From positions 287,192-351,191 of the forward strand of contig NZ_JACDNP010000002.1 of the NCBI RefSeq assembly GCF_013839425.1: a stretch of DNA of 64,000 bases, read 5' to 3'. This DNA comes from Halorhabdus salina. GTDB lineage: Archaea; Halobacteriota; Halobacteria; Halobacteriales; Haloarculaceae. A program made the translations under genes and the position numbers. How positions within the stretch are numbered: the first letter of the stretch is position 1; each line of letters opens with the position of its first letter. A model generated the notes under the pieces. It saw only the letters and a list, made by a program, of their open reading frames with translations, ran no database searches and had not been told where the DNA came from. This document shows, piece after piece, positions 8,905-17,534 of the stretch.

Positions 8905-9201
8905 TCAAAATCCGAATTGGTCGCGAACGCGGTCCAGGAGCGATGCGGACTGATCGTCCGTCTCCGGCCCGATCACGCCCTCGTCGGGGACGATGATCGT
9001 CCGGCCGTCGTCTTCCTCGGTGGCTTCGATCAGGTCGTCGGCTTTGAGGTCGGCCAGGGCCGTTTCCAGGCGGTCGATATCGACCGCGGCACGCGACCGA
9101 ATCTCGAAGACAGTCATGCCGTCCTCAGCGCGTTCGGCAAGCGCATCGAGTACCGCGACCTCCGTCTCGTCACGCTTGCGGTACTCCGGCTTGACTTGCA
9201 T
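8905..9201 (-). CDS. Small winged-helix protein (DUF6432-like)
   Basis: A 98-residue haloarchaeal protein. Residues about 15-60 have the spacing of a winged-helix fold (VAVLDALAER, MTVFEIRSR, RLETALADLKADDLIE), followed by a short beta pair and an amphipathic C-terminus. It probably binds DNA or another protein; no target is known. Its stop lies only 2 bases from the stop of the convergent gene. The family name is from memory; the fold assignment is inference from sequence. Confidence 0.6.
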   Translation of the reverse strand: MQVKPEYRKRDETEVAVLDALAERAEDGMTVFEIRSRAAVDIDRLETALADLKADDLIEATEEDDGRTIIVPDEGVIGPETDDQSASLLDRVRDQFGF

Positions 9202-9321
9202 AGCTCTCTGTTCGAGGCGATAGGACTTACGCTTGTTCCCGCCGAGGCCGAACAGGGAGCACAGAGACCGATCGACAGCGTCCTCGTTCGAAGGAGTATC
9301 GACAACTCTGCCAAGCAGTAC

Positions 9322-9328
9322 GCTTTTA
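9322..9328 (+). promoter_or_regulatory. TATA box of the acidic zinc-ribbon gene
   Basis: CTTTTAA lies 20-26 bases before ATG 9348 in the 146-base divergent region shared with the winged-helix gene at 8905. Consistent with a leaderless start. Confidence 0.5.
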
Positions 9329-9347
9329 ACCGATAGGCGGCGACTTC

Positions 9348-10070
9348 ATGGCAATGGGTATCAAGTGTTCGCTGTTCGGACACGCGTTCGGTGAGGCAGC
9401 CGTCGAGCGCGAGCGCGAAGAGCAAGGGAGCGAAGTCGTCAGTACGATCCGGGAAGTCGAGACGTGCGAGCGCTGTGGTGAAACGCGCGTCGTCTCCGAG
9501 AACAAGGAAGTAACGACCGTCGAAACGCCTGACGACGTCGCGTTGGGAGAGACTGACCCCGAAGCAGAGGTAGACACCGAAGACGCGACCGAGGGCGGGT
9601 CCGAAATCGTCGACGCAGAAGCGGGTGAACCCCTCGAAACCGGCGATTCCGGGGGCGAAGAGACAGCCGTCGAACCGCCGACGTCGGCGGCCGAAGACGA
9701 CGGTGTCATCCTCGAAGACGACGAAACCGAGCAAGCAGGTCGGGAACCGGGAGAGTGGCCCGAGGAAGACACGGATGGACCAGAAACCGAACCGCCGGTA
9801 GACCTGGAACCACCAGAAGAAGAGCTGTCCGTCCCAGCCGAGTCGTCCCCGGTCGACGACCACACGGAGTCAACAGACTCGGCCGTCTGGTCGGAGACGG
9901 CCCCTGATCTGGACGGGGAACAGTCCAGTGAGACAACAGTTACCGTCCCGGACGGGCAGTTCCAGTGTAGCGAGTGTGAGTTTAGCACCCCGGTCGAATC
10001 CTCGTCACTCCGAGCGGGCGATTATTGTCCAAAGTGCCACCGGGGCACGCTCGTCCACGAGGCTGAGTGA
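9348..10070 (+). CDS. Haloarchaeal protein with zinc ribbons and acidic middle
   Basis: A 240-residue protein. The N-terminus (KCSLFGHAFGE then CERCGETRVVSENKEV) is a zinc-ribbon-like domain; residues about 65-195 are a highly acidic, low-complexity and probably disordered linker; the C-terminus (QCSECEFSTP... YCPKCHRGTLVHE) is a second zinc ribbon. This layout recurs in haloarchaea as an uncharacterised family. A second ATG two codons in could be the real start. Role unknown, possibly nucleic-acid related. Confidence 0.6.
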   Translation: MAMGIKCSLFGHAFGEAAVEREREEQGSEVVSTIREVETCERCGETRVVSENKEVTTVETPDDVALGETDPEAEVDTEDATEGGSEIVDAEAGEPLETGDSGGEETAVEPPTSAAEDDGVILEDDETEQAGREPGEWPEEDTDGPETEPPVDLEPPEEELSVPAESSPVDDHTESTDSAVWSETAPDLDGEQSSETTVTVPDGQFQCSECEFSTPVESSSLRAGDYCPKCHRGTLVHEAE

Positions 10071-10118
10071 TCGTACCGACGCGAAAAGGGTAAACCCCCG
10101 CTTCACGAACGGACCTCC

Positions 10119-10514
10119 ATGCGCGAGTACAAGATGCGACGGGGCGAATATCTCGAAGAGCGCGTCCCGGATATGCGGGCGAAAGTCGAAGAGTTTTTCG
10201 GCCCCATCGCCGGCACTGAACCGTACAACGACACGGAGTTGCTCATCGTCGAGGATCCGGATAATCCCGTCTTCGAGCGAGTAACGGTCGGGACTGTCCC
10301 CTTCGACAGCAAGAAAGACAAGCTCGCACTCGACATCGAAGAACGACCCGCCGAGGAAGTCATCGCTGCGGGCGATGTCGAAGCCGCCGAAGAGGCTGTC
10401 GCGATCAAAAATGACTTCCTCGAGGAGTCAACCGGTCGTGACGCGAAAGCACGCCGGGATTCGATGAAGCGAGACGTCGAAGACGACGCTGACGCACCCG
10501 ACGACATCTCGTAA
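10119..10514 (+). CDS. Conserved haloarchaeal protein (DUF5611-like)
   Basis: A 131-residue protein starting MREYKMRRGEYLEERVP, with an alpha/beta N-terminal part (residues 1-100) and a charged, probably disordered tail of about 30 residues. It matches a widely conserved archaeal family of unknown function. It is the last gene before sepF on the opposite strand, with the two stops 1 base apart. No catalytic motif is visible. Confidence 0.65.
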   Translation: MREYKMRRGEYLEERVPDMRAKVEEFFGPIAGTEPYNDTELLIVEDPDNPVFERVTVGTVPFDSKKDKLALDIEERPAEEVIAAGDVEAAEEAVAIKNDFLEESTGRDAKARRDSMKRDVEDDADAPDDIS

Positions 10515-10515
10515 T

Positions 10516-10875
10516 CTACCGGCCGAGGCGTTCGCGACTGATCGCGACCCCCGATGGGGAGATGATCAATTGGTCGTCGTCTTTCTGGACGATGTCGCCG
10601 CCAACCTCGTTGGCGACCTGTTTGAGTTCGTCGCTGATATGTTCCATCGTCCGATCTTTGGTCGTATGGCGCGTGATATCAGCGATTACGATATCACCGT
10701 CGTAGACCGCATCCTTAATCTCGATAACGTCCTGTTTCTCGCCGATCCGGGCGATCCGTACCTCTCGCTGGGCGGTTTCTGCTGTCGTGTCGACGTCTGC
10801 GGCGTCGAGTTCTGCGTAATCGTCTGTCCGCCGAGAGGTGCCAGTGCCGCCGAGAATCTTGCTCATCAGTCCCAT
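10516..10875 (-). CDS. sepF: Cell division protein SepF
   Basis: A 119-residue archaeal SepF. The N-terminal MGLMSKILGG segment is the amphipathic membrane-targeting helix; the core reads VRIARIGEKQDVIEIKDAVYDGDIVIADITR and ends DQLIISPSGVAISRERL, nearly the same pattern as Haloferax SepF. It tethers FtsZ1 rings to the membrane at the division site. I chose the ATG at 10873-10875 because upstream in-frame residues are not conserved; the methionine three codons later is an alternative. It forms dimers in other haloarchaea. Confidence 0.92.
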   Translation of the reverse strand: MGLMSKILGGTGTSRRTDDYAELDAADVDTTAETAQREVRIARIGEKQDVIEIKDAVYDGDIVIADITRHTTKDRTMEHISDELKQVANEVGGDIVQKDDDQLIISPSGVAISRERLGR

Positions 10876-11001
10876 AGGCGTGTGAGCGGCCGGAACGGGT
10901 TTAGGCTTTACGTCAGACACACCGGCAGGACACGCAAGCCGTCCAGCTGCATCCACGTTAGCTGATAGCAGGCGCCAAGCCCCTACCCTCGAGGAGACGT
11001 T

Positions 11002-11071
11002 CGAGAATCGAAGATTCTCGTGATCCCAGAACTCACCGAGTGCTGGTGTGGGAACGAATCACGAAGTGATT
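11002..11071. repeat. Two short hairpins with GAA loops between sepF and crtB
   Basis: CGAGAATC/GATTCTCG (11002-11020) and AATCAC/GTGATT (11057-11071) are both perfect stems closed by the triloop GAA. They sit between the crtB stop and the sepF start, so they could end crtB transcription. Similar GAA-centred small palindromes occur after both tRNA genes in this window. Confidence 0.4.
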
Positions 11072-11093
11072 TGTCAACGCCGGCATCGTCTGC

Positions 11094-12071
11094 TTATGCG
11101 ACTTGCTCCGGGACGGTCCGGAACGCCTGGCTTCGATCAGCGTCCTCGTCAGTGTCGCCGACCGCACTGGCGGCGTAGAACGCCGTCTCCGGATCGCCGG
11201 TGCGTCGCCAGTGGTAATAGGTCTTGGCGACGAGCCACAGCCGCCGAGTTTTCGACAGTGAGGCGTCCTCGTTCAAGACGTCGTACTCGATAGCCCTGAT
11301 CCGCCGATGGTGTTCAGCATAGAGGACCGCCGAAAGCAGGACGGCGAACTGTGCGTCCGACGGCAAATACCTGATCCCCGCGACGCCGTGGCGGTACAGC
11401 GACTCTGTCCGGGTGAGGGCGGTCCGGATCGCCCCAGCGACGTCCTCGTCCATCTCGCCACGACGGAGCTGTTCCTCGGTGACGTCGAAGCGCTCTAAAG
11501 TCTCCCGGGGAAGGTACACCCGGTCGTACTCACAGATGTCCTCCCGGACGTCACGGACGAAGTTCGTCAACTGGAAGGCTTCGGCCAGCGACCGGGCGTG
11601 AGGGTCGGCACGGTCGCGTTCGGTCACATCCATGACCGTCATCATCATATTGCCAACGGCGGCAGCCGACCCACGCATGTACTCGGTCAGTTCCTCGTAG
11701 GTCTCGTATCGGGCTTTCTCGATATCTTGCTCCATTGCATCGACGAACACGTCTATCTCGTCGGGGTCAAATCCGTTGCGCTCGGCCAGCGTCCGAAACG
11801 CGTCGAGGACCTCCTGCTCGTCTGCCGAGAGCTCCGAGGTATCCACTATCTCACCTTTCGCCGCGGCTCGAATTGCGTTCAGTTTGCGCCGCTGCTCGTC
11901 GACAGGCGGGGGATCCTCCTGGTCGACGACCTCGTCTGCGATCCGGAAGAACGCATACAGTACGTACGTCGCTTCTCGGGTCTGATTTGGCAACAGCCTC
12001 GTCGCGACGTAAAACGTCGTTCCGGTGCGGCGATGAATCGCTTTACTGGTTGTGATAGGTTCCGGTGACAT
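11094..12071 (-). CDS. crtB: Phytoene synthase
   Basis: A 325-residue squalene/phytoene synthase family enzyme that condenses two geranylgeranyl diphosphates to phytoene, the first step to the red C50 carotenoid bacterioruberin and to retinal. The first Asp-rich motif is in FFRIADEVVDQED (residues about 41-53) and the second in NFVRDVREDICEYDRVYLP (about 168-186); SKAIHRRTGTTFYVATR near the N-terminus is typical of haloarchaeal CrtB. No other carotenoid gene is in the window. Start ATG 12071 leaves the usual short N-terminus. Confidence 0.92.
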   Translation of the reverse strand: MSPEPITTSKAIHRRTGTTFYVATRLLPNQTREATYVLYAFFRIADEVVDQEDPPPVDEQRRKLNAIRAAAKGEIVDTSELSADEQEVLDAFRTLAERNGFDPDEIDVFVDAMEQDIEKARYETYEELTEYMRGSAAAVGNMMMTVMDVTERDRADPHARSLAEAFQLTNFVRDVREDICEYDRVYLPRETLERFDVTEEQLRRGEMDEDVAGAIRTALTRTESLYRHGVAGIRYLPSDAQFAVLLSAVLYAEHHRRIRAIEYDVLNEDASLSKTRRLWLVAKTYYHWRRTGDPETAFYAASAVGDTDEDADRSQAFRTVPEQVA

Positions 12072-12307
12072 CGAGATCTATCGTGACAGTGACGGTATTA
12101 GCATCCGTCGTTTGTAAGGGTACCGACAGTCCCAATTTGATACTTATGTCGTCGTACGTTATTTGGCCGAGTATCAGTATAAACAGCATACCCAACCAGT
12201 TTGGGGACGCCGTCCAGTCTGGCACTGCCTGACGGAACTGGACAGTTGCGTCTCCGTCAAGAAAGCCATTGGCACCGAACAGTATCGACGCCCGGTTTCG
12301 CCGCGAC

Positions 12308-12544
12308 TCACGACGAATCGTCGACCTGGGGCGGATTGAGAAACAGCCCATCGAACAGCACCGCCCCAGTGAGGACGGAAGCAAAAACCATCGCCACGTG
12401 GGTCGGTACCGATACGACGACGCTCAACAGCGCAGCCATGAAGAACACCAGCGGAACGGTGGCGAGATATAAATCGTACCGGGAGGCCGGACCGATTGGT
12501 CCCTGGGTGACGATCCAACTCCGGGGAGAGTCACTCACAGCCAT
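12308..12544 (-). CDS. Small membrane protein upstream of crtB
   Basis: A 78-residue protein with a hydrophilic start (MAVSDSPRSWIV) and two hydrophobic helices (about residues 28-45 and 48-68), ending NPPQVDDSS. It looks like a common type of haloarchaeal small membrane protein. The 236 bases between it and crtB are unusually AT-rich for the region. Function unknown. ATG 12542-12544 is chosen; an upstream start would add nine non-conserved residues. Confidence 0.5.
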   Translation of the reverse strand: MAVSDSPRSWIVTQGPIGPASRYDLYLATVPLVFFMAALLSVVVSVPTHVAMVFASVLTGAVLFDGLFLNPPQVDDSS

Positions 12545-12848
12545 CTGTGTCCACCTCGTATACGAGTACACACGGTCTCCTCTAAAAGATTCTGTAAGAC
12601 TTCAAACAAACACACTCGAAATGCTTCTGAGGGTTCCATGGAGGCCACGCTAATGTGATAAAGATATATTAGAATCTATCTCATAACTTATCGAGGTATT
12701 ATCTCTCCTGTCCTCTCTGTAGCGCCGTCAAATAGTCGACTGCTGTCCACGGATTGGGGAAGGAAGACAGTCGAGTTACTCACGTGACGCTCTCCGGCCG
12801 GTGATTCTCCGTCGACCGGTCTTTATGATCGGCGGCACAACCTGGAGT
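12545..12848. other. AT-rich divergent intergenic region
   Basis: No convincing gene. The segment 12570-12720 is clearly AT-rich (runs such as GATAAAGATATATTAG) and carries a candidate promoter for the leftward membrane gene. TTTATGA near 12822 sits about 27 bases before the epimerase ATG at 12849 and is its likely TATA box. Confidence 0.5.
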
Positions 12849-13736
12849 ATGACTGAGACAATCGTTGTTACGGGTGCGCTCGGCGGTGTGGGCAGTTGGG
12901 TCGTCGAGACACTGCGGGGAGAGTACGACGTCGTCGCCGTCGATCTGACACTCCCGGAGACGACCGACGTCGATGGCGTGGACTTCCAGGCGGTCGATCT
13001 GACCGAGCAGGGACCAGTCTGGGAGACCATCCTCGACGCGGATCCGACGGCGGTCGTTCATTGTGGGAACATCCCACACGAAGAGGATCACGCTGGCGGG
13101 GACGTCTACGAGAACAACGCCACGAGCTCGTATCACACGCTGGAAGCGGCCGGCCGCGCCGGAGCGGACGTCGTCTGGGCATCGAGTGAAACTGTCTACG
13201 GGACCCACTGGCCCGAACCGGAGTTGCCGGCGTCACTACCCGTGACCGAAACACACCCGGTCAAGCCGTGGAACGGCTACGAGACCTCGAAGCTCGCAGG
13301 CGAGGCAGCGGCCACTCGCGTGGCGAATGCCTTCGACGTCTCCGTGGCCTCGCTGCGTGCCTCCTGGGTCCAGTATCCCGGCCGATACGAGGTGACGCCG
13401 CTCCGGGAACAGTTCGACTTCGAGAGTGCCGGACGCTTCGGGAATTTCTGGTCGTACATCGACGTGCGGGACGTCGTCTCGCTCGTCGAGGCGGCACTGG
13501 ACACTGCGTTCGAGGGCCACGAAGTGGTCAACGCGTTCGGCCCCGACAACTTCCTCGGCGTCGAAACGGCGCGAGCGATCGAGGCGGGATTCGGATCGCT
13601 GCCGGAGGAGTGTGACCTGACGGGCGACCAATCGGCGTTCTCGACAGCAAAGGCTGCGTCACTCCTGGGTTGGGAACCGGAACACTCCTGGAAAACGGCC
13701 GAAGACGAATCGATTCGCGGGCCGGACTTCGTCTGA
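12849..13736 (+). CDS. NAD-dependent epimerase/dehydratase
   Basis: A 295-residue extended SDR. TGALGGVG at residues 7-14 is the Gly motif, ASSETVYG supplies the catalytic Ser at about 115, and PWNGYETSKLAGE supplies Tyr and Lys at about 142-146. The protein is close in pattern to haloarchaeal sugar or hexuronate dehydrogenases/epimerases of the extended SDR group. The substrate cannot be told; there are no sugar genes immediately beside it. Convergent with the RNase R gene. Confidence 0.75.
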   Translation: MTETIVVTGALGGVGSWVVETLRGEYDVVAVDLTLPETTDVDGVDFQAVDLTEQGPVWETILDADPTAVVHCGNIPHEEDHAGGDVYENNATSSYHTLEAAGRAGADVVWASSETVYGTHWPEPELPASLPVTETHPVKPWNGYETSKLAGEAAATRVANAFDVSVASLRASWVQYPGRYEVTPLREQFDFESAGRFGNFWSYIDVRDVVSLVEAALDTAFEGHEVVNAFGPDNFLGVETARAIEAGFGSLPEECDLTGDQSAFSTAKAASLLGWEPEHSWKTAEDESIRGPDFV

Positions 13737-13757
13737 CCCGGTCCCGAGTCGGCGCGA

Positions 13758-15074
13758 TCAGTCCTCTTCGACGACTTCGATGCCGCGGTTGTTGACCGCC
13801 GCGGGGTCGAGACCGACCTCTTCGAGGAAGCCCTTGTACTCGCGTTCACACTGTTCGGCGTCCTGTTGTTTGTCGCTGGCGCGATCACACAATGCCACGA
13901 GGTCTTCGGGCACATCGTTGGTGTGGACGATCCAGTGGTTGATGAGATCCGAGAGGCGGCGGATGGGCGAGGTGAAGTGGCCGTAGATCTCGAAGTTCAG
14001 CGCGTGATGCCCGCCGAAGGGGTCGTTCATGTACTTCGCGCGAGGCATGACCTTCATCACGGCCCACTGGATCTTGTCCAGTTGGCGCTGGGGGGCATCC
14101 TCGAGCGTGGCGTTGACCGCCATGCGGGGGTCGTCCCAGGCCCCGCCGGGGATCGACACGCCATCGAGGTCCTGTATCTCCTGGAGTGCTTCGCTCCACT
14201 CGTCGGGGCTGGGCTGGGGGTGGACGCGGTACATCGCCTCGACACCCCGGTCCCACATCAGGACGTGCGTGACAGCCTTGTTTGCCTTGAGCATGCACTC
14301 CTCGATGATCGTGTGGGCGCGATCCCGACGGGGGTTCAAAACCAGGCTGCCGTCTTCTTTGCGCTGCTCGTGCATCCGGTCGGCCAGGTCCCAGACCGCC
14401 TGCGTCTTCTCGGCAAGATCGACCGACTGGTCTTCGAGAACGTCCTCGGCCGTTTCGGGTTCGTCCAGCAGGCGTTCGGCCTCGGTGTAGGTCAGCCGCG
14501 CGTCGCTGCGGATGACCGATTTGTAGATCTCGATGTTCTCGTAGCCCAAATTCTCGGGATCTAAGTGCATCTCGACGGTGTGGGCCAGGCGATCCTCGTT
14601 GGGGACCAGCGAGCAGACTGTTTCGGCGAGAATCGGCGGCAGCATGTGGACGGTGTAGCCCGGGAGGTAGACGGTGTTCGCCCGCTCGACGGCCGACCGC
14701 CACATCGCCGTGTCCGGATTCACGTAGTGGGTGACGTCAGCGATGTGGATCCACAGGACGATCTCGTCGTCGCGATGTTCGATCGAGATGGCGTCGTCGA
14801 AGTCCTGGGCGTCGATCGGGTCAGTCGTCCACGTCGTGAGGTCCCGGAGGTCCCGGCGCTCGTCGATCTCGTCTTCGATCTCCGAACCCACGTTCTCGGT
14901 CCGCTCCTTGGCTTCCTCGATGACCTCCGGGGGGAACCCGTCGGGAATCTCGAACTTCTCGAAGAGTTCCTCGCGTTTGTTCTCCAAATGGCGGGCCATC
15001 TCCTCGTCGATCTCGACGGGGCCCTGCCCCTCCGGCGTCCCGGCCTCGGCCTGGGCGTCCTCTTGGGCGGTCAT
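13758..15074 (-). CDS. rnr: Minimal RNase R/RNB-domain exoribonuclease
   Basis: A 438-residue RNB (RNase II/R) protein. The domain begins near residue 75 with RRDLRDLTTWTTDPIDAQDFDDAISIE, containing the Asp cluster that binds magnesium, and continues through HIADVTHYV, NTVYLPGYTVHMLP, and the C-terminal ITSPIRR-like YGHFTSPIRRLSDLINHW. Cold-shock and S1 domains are absent, which is the known state of the essential haloarchaeal enzyme. It degrades RNA 3' to 5'. Start ATG 15074 follows an alternative upstream frame of low-complexity basic residues that I reject. Confidence 0.88.
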   Translation of the reverse strand: MTAQEDAQAEAGTPEGQGPVEIDEEMARHLENKREELFEKFEIPDGFPPEVIEEAKERTENVGSEIEDEIDERRDLRDLTTWTTDPIDAQDFDDAISIEHRDDEIVLWIHIADVTHYVNPDTAMWRSAVERANTVYLPGYTVHMLPPILAETVCSLVPNEDRLAHTVEMHLDPENLGYENIEIYKSVIRSDARLTYTEAERLLDEPETAEDVLEDQSVDLAEKTQAVWDLADRMHEQRKEDGSLVLNPRRDRAHTIIEECMLKANKAVTHVLMWDRGVEAMYRVHPQPSPDEWSEALQEIQDLDGVSIPGGAWDDPRMAVNATLEDAPQRQLDKIQWAVMKVMPRAKYMNDPFGGHHALNFEIYGHFTSPIRRLSDLINHWIVHTNDVPEDLVALCDRASDKQQDAEQCEREYKGFLEEVGLDPAAVNNRGIEVVEED

Positions 15075-15190
15075 GCCATCCGGTACGGTCAGCCGGTAGG
15101 TAGGCGTTTCGACGGCGACTGGCTCAGGCTGCTGTCGGTCGGACTGGTGTTCCCGGCAACTATTTCCGCCTATCGGCCTAATAGCCACAC

Positions 15191-15853
15191 ATGAGGCGTC
15201 GAAACCTCCTCGCGCTTCTGGGCGGCGCTCTCGGAGCAGGCCTCGCGGGGTGTTCGGACGTGAATGAAGACGACGATGGAAGTGCCGAGTCGGCACCGAC
15301 TGGAAACACCGCTTTCGAGCCGGACAACTACACGGTTGAGAACGCCTCCGACCTGCCGACGGCCGAGTGGAACGACAGTGAATGGAACGATAGCGAATGG
15401 AACGACAGTGACTGGAACAACAGTGACTGGAATGACAGCGACTGGAATGACAGCGACTGGAACGATAGCGAATGGAACGACAGTGACTGGAATGACAGTG
15501 ACTGGAACGACAGCAACCAGACTGGCGGATTCACCGAAACGGAGTTCGAACTCTGTCCGGGCACGGCAGAGGGGATCGAGATCGTCAACCACACGGTTGG
15601 GCCGGGGCCGAACGAGACGTACTACGTTGAGGGGACTGTCCGGAACGACGGTCCAGCCACCCGCTGTTCGTACGTCCTACTCGAAGTCATCTTTCCCGAC
15701 GAACGACGCGAGACGGAATCGATGTTCATGGGCGATCTCGAACCCGGGGAGACCGGCTCTTTCATTCTCGGTCCCATCGATCTCAGCGACGCGGATCACG
15801 ATCCCGACAGGTACAACATCTACGTGACGAACGAAACCTGGGACGACGACTGA
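15191..15853 (+). CDS. Lipoprotein with tandem WNDS(E/D) repeats
   Basis: A 220-residue predicted lipoprotein: RRRNLLALLGG Tat-like signal and lipobox LAGC with Cys21. Residues about 60-109 are ten perfect pentapeptides of the form W-N-(D/N)-S-(E/D/N), each containing an N-x-S glycosylation sequon, followed directly by NQT, another sequon. The C-terminal 100 residues form a compact beta-rich domain (VEGTVRNDGPATRC... GDLEPGETGSF) of the kind that stabilises extracytoplasmic proteins. It is probably anchored outside the cell with a glycosylated stalk. Function unknown; family not recognised. Divergent from RNase R. Confidence 0.7.
   Translation: MRRRNLLALLGGALGAGLAGCSDVNEDDDGSAESAPTGNTAFEPDNYTVENASDLPTAEWNDSEWNDSEWNDSDWNNSDWNDSDWNDSDWNDSEWNDSDWNDSDWNDSNQTGGFTETEFELCPGTAEGIEIVNHTVGPGPNETYYVEGTVRNDGPATRCSYVLLEVIFPDERRETESMFMGDLEPGETGSFILGPIDLSDADHDPDRYNIYVTNETWDDD
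15368..15517 (+). repeat. Ten tandem 15-bp coding repeats
   Basis: 150 bases made of ten 15-base units (consensus TGGAACGACAGTGAN) in frame with the lipoprotein. Units differ mainly at third positions (GAC/GAT, AGT/AGC) and in the last codon (Glu or Asp), so they are old enough to have drifted but keep the Trp-Asn-Asp-Ser core. Confidence 0.95.
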
Positions 15854-15985
15854 CTCGTGGACTCGGTCCTGTACTGTGGTTCGACCCTTCTCCGTCAAGT
15901 GATTGACTAGGGGCGGACGCTTGCGGGACGACCGCCTTGGGCGGGGAACGGTCGATTTAACCCCAGCCGTCGCCAGTGGTCGGGT

Positions 15986-16483
15986 ATGAACGTCAAGTCC
16001 CGTCACCACCTCCGGTCGGACGCCGTCGACGAGATCGAAACCGCTCTCGCCGATCACCTCGGCGTCGAAATCGCCGCCGATACCTACGAGAAAGTCACCT
16101 TCGAGGACAGCGACTGGGAAGTCGTCCTCGTCGACGGGGAGCCCGCTGTCTTCTACGTTCCCGACGAGGGCGACGACCCTGACGCGCCGTTCCTCACGGT
16201 CCGGGGTGCCAACGACCACCCGCCGGCGACGAACGTCGTCACGGTCGACGCCGGCGCGATCGAGTTCGTCTCCAACGGTGCCGACGTGATGCGCCCCGGC
16301 ATCACCGAAGCTGACGAGTCGATCGAGGCAGGGGATCTGGTCGTCATCGCGGAGGAGGTTCACGGCAAGGCACTGGCCGTCGGTCGGGCCCGCGTCGACG
16401 GCGCGGAGATGGTCGGCAAGGAGGGCAAAGTCGTCGACACGGTCCATCACGTTGGGGACGACCTCTACGAGTTTTCGGGCTAA
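15986..16483 (+). CDS. PUA-domain RNA-binding protein
   Basis: A 165-residue archaeal protein with a C-terminal PUA domain (residues about 80-155: VVTVDAGAIEFVSNGADVMRPGI... AGDLVVIAEEVHGKALAVGRA). The N-terminal part starts VKSRHHLRSD as in the MCT-1/Tma20-like family, which associates with ribosomes or tRNA. It is a stand-alone PUA protein without a catalytic domain. TTTAA near 15955 gives a leaderless promoter. Precise partner unknown. Confidence 0.8.
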   Translation: MNVKSRHHLRSDAVDEIETALADHLGVEIAADTYEKVTFEDSDWEVVLVDGEPAVFYVPDEGDDPDAPFLTVRGANDHPPATNVVTVDAGAIEFVSNGADVMRPGITEADESIEAGDLVVIAEEVHGKALAVGRARVDGAEMVGKEGKVVDTVHHVGDDLYEFSG

Positions 16484-16553
16484 GTGAACGCTCCGGTACG
16501 ACACACGGCGCTTCGAGGGGAAGGATTATTTCGCGAGACAGAGATATCATACC

Positions 16554-17477
16554 ATGAGTCACATCTATGTCGCCGGAAGCATCAATCAGGATATTACGGC
16601 GCGTGTCCAGCGGCGACCGCGGCCAGGCGAGACGATCGCTGGCGAGTCAGTGTCGTTCGGGCTCGGTGGAAAAGGGGCCAATCAGGCGGTCGCAGCCGCA
16701 CGATCGGGTGCATCCGTCGAACTGATCGGAGCCGTCGGTGGCGATCGGTTCGGCGAGGAGCTGCTGGCCGACCTCGACGGGGAACACGGACTCTCGACTG
16801 CACACGTCAGGCGTGTCCCAGATAGCTCGACCGGGGTCGCACTCATCACCGTCGATTCGGACTCCGAAAACGCCATCGTCGTCGTTCCTGGGGCCAACGC
16901 CACACTCGCCCCGGAACACATCGCGGACGTCGAGATGAGCGACGGGGCCGTCGCCCTCTCCCAATTCGAGGTGCCACAGCCGACGATCCGGGCGTTCTTC
17001 GAGCAAGCACAGTCGCGGGGCGTGACCACAGTGCTGAACCCGGCACCGGCCGACGACGTCCGTGACGACCTACTCGAACTCGTCGACTATCTCGTCGTAA
17101 ACGAAACGGAGGCCCTGTTCTACAGCGATGGGGACGCCAACAGCGGACTCTCGACGGCCGGACTGGAGGCGACGGCCGCGGATCTGCGCGCACACGACGA
17201 GCAGGTTGTCGTCGTCACGCTCGGCAGGGCGGGCGTGTTCGCGAGCACGCCATCGGAGACAATCGAACTAGACGCCTACGCTGTCGATCCCGTCGATACC
17301 ACCGGGGCGGGAGACGCGTTCGTCGGTGCGTTCGCCACGGCAATCGGTGATGGCCTCGCTCTCCAAGACGCACTCGATACCGGGACTGCCGCCGGGGCAC
17401 TCGCGACGACCGAGGCCGGAGCCACACCGTCGCTGCCGACGCGAGCAGCGATCCAGAACATCCGTCAGGACTCTTGA
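16554..17477 (+). CDS. rbsK: Ribokinase (PfkB family)
   Basis: A 307-residue PfkB sugar kinase. The first PfkB signature is GLGGKGANQAVAAARSG (residues about 40-56) and the second DTTGAGDAFVGAFA (about 248-261) with the catalytic Asp in GAGD; the order and length match ribokinase rather than fructokinase or adenosine kinase. It phosphorylates ribose to ribose 5-phosphate. The next gene, 57 bases downstream, is a nucleoside hydrolase that would release ribose, so the pair makes a simple nucleoside salvage route. Other furanose substrates are possible. Confidence 0.85.
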   Translation: MSHIYVAGSINQDITARVQRRPRPGETIAGESVSFGLGGKGANQAVAAARSGASVELIGAVGGDRFGEELLADLDGEHGLSTAHVRRVPDSSTGVALITVDSDSENAIVVVPGANATLAPEHIADVEMSDGAVALSQFEVPQPTIRAFFEQAQSRGVTTVLNPAPADDVRDDLLELVDYLVVNETEALFYSDGDANSGLSTAGLEATAADLRAHDEQVVVVTLGRAGVFASTPSETIELDAYAVDPVDTTGAGDAFVGAFATAIGDGLALQDALDTGTAAGALATTEAGATPSLPTRAAIQNIRQDS

Positions 17478-17534
17478 AACCCTCAGCAGACCGCGTAACG
17501 CAAGATACCTAAGTCGAGGGTCGGAACCTGCGAC

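Noticed and set aside
12043..12384. 113-codon minus-strand frame between the small membrane gene and crtB
   Set aside because: It overlaps the crtB start and part of the membrane gene, has no family resemblance, and follows from the AT-rich, stop-poor stretch.
15360..15520. CRISPR array
   Set aside because: The units are 15 bases, contiguous and in frame within a coding sequence; there are no spacers. No CRISPR array is seen elsewhere.
15328..15594. Minus-strand frame with periodic FQSLS-type repeats opposite the lipoprotein
   Set aside because: It is the antisense of the 15-bp repeats; no start signal, and the sense frame has a signal peptide and a folded domain.
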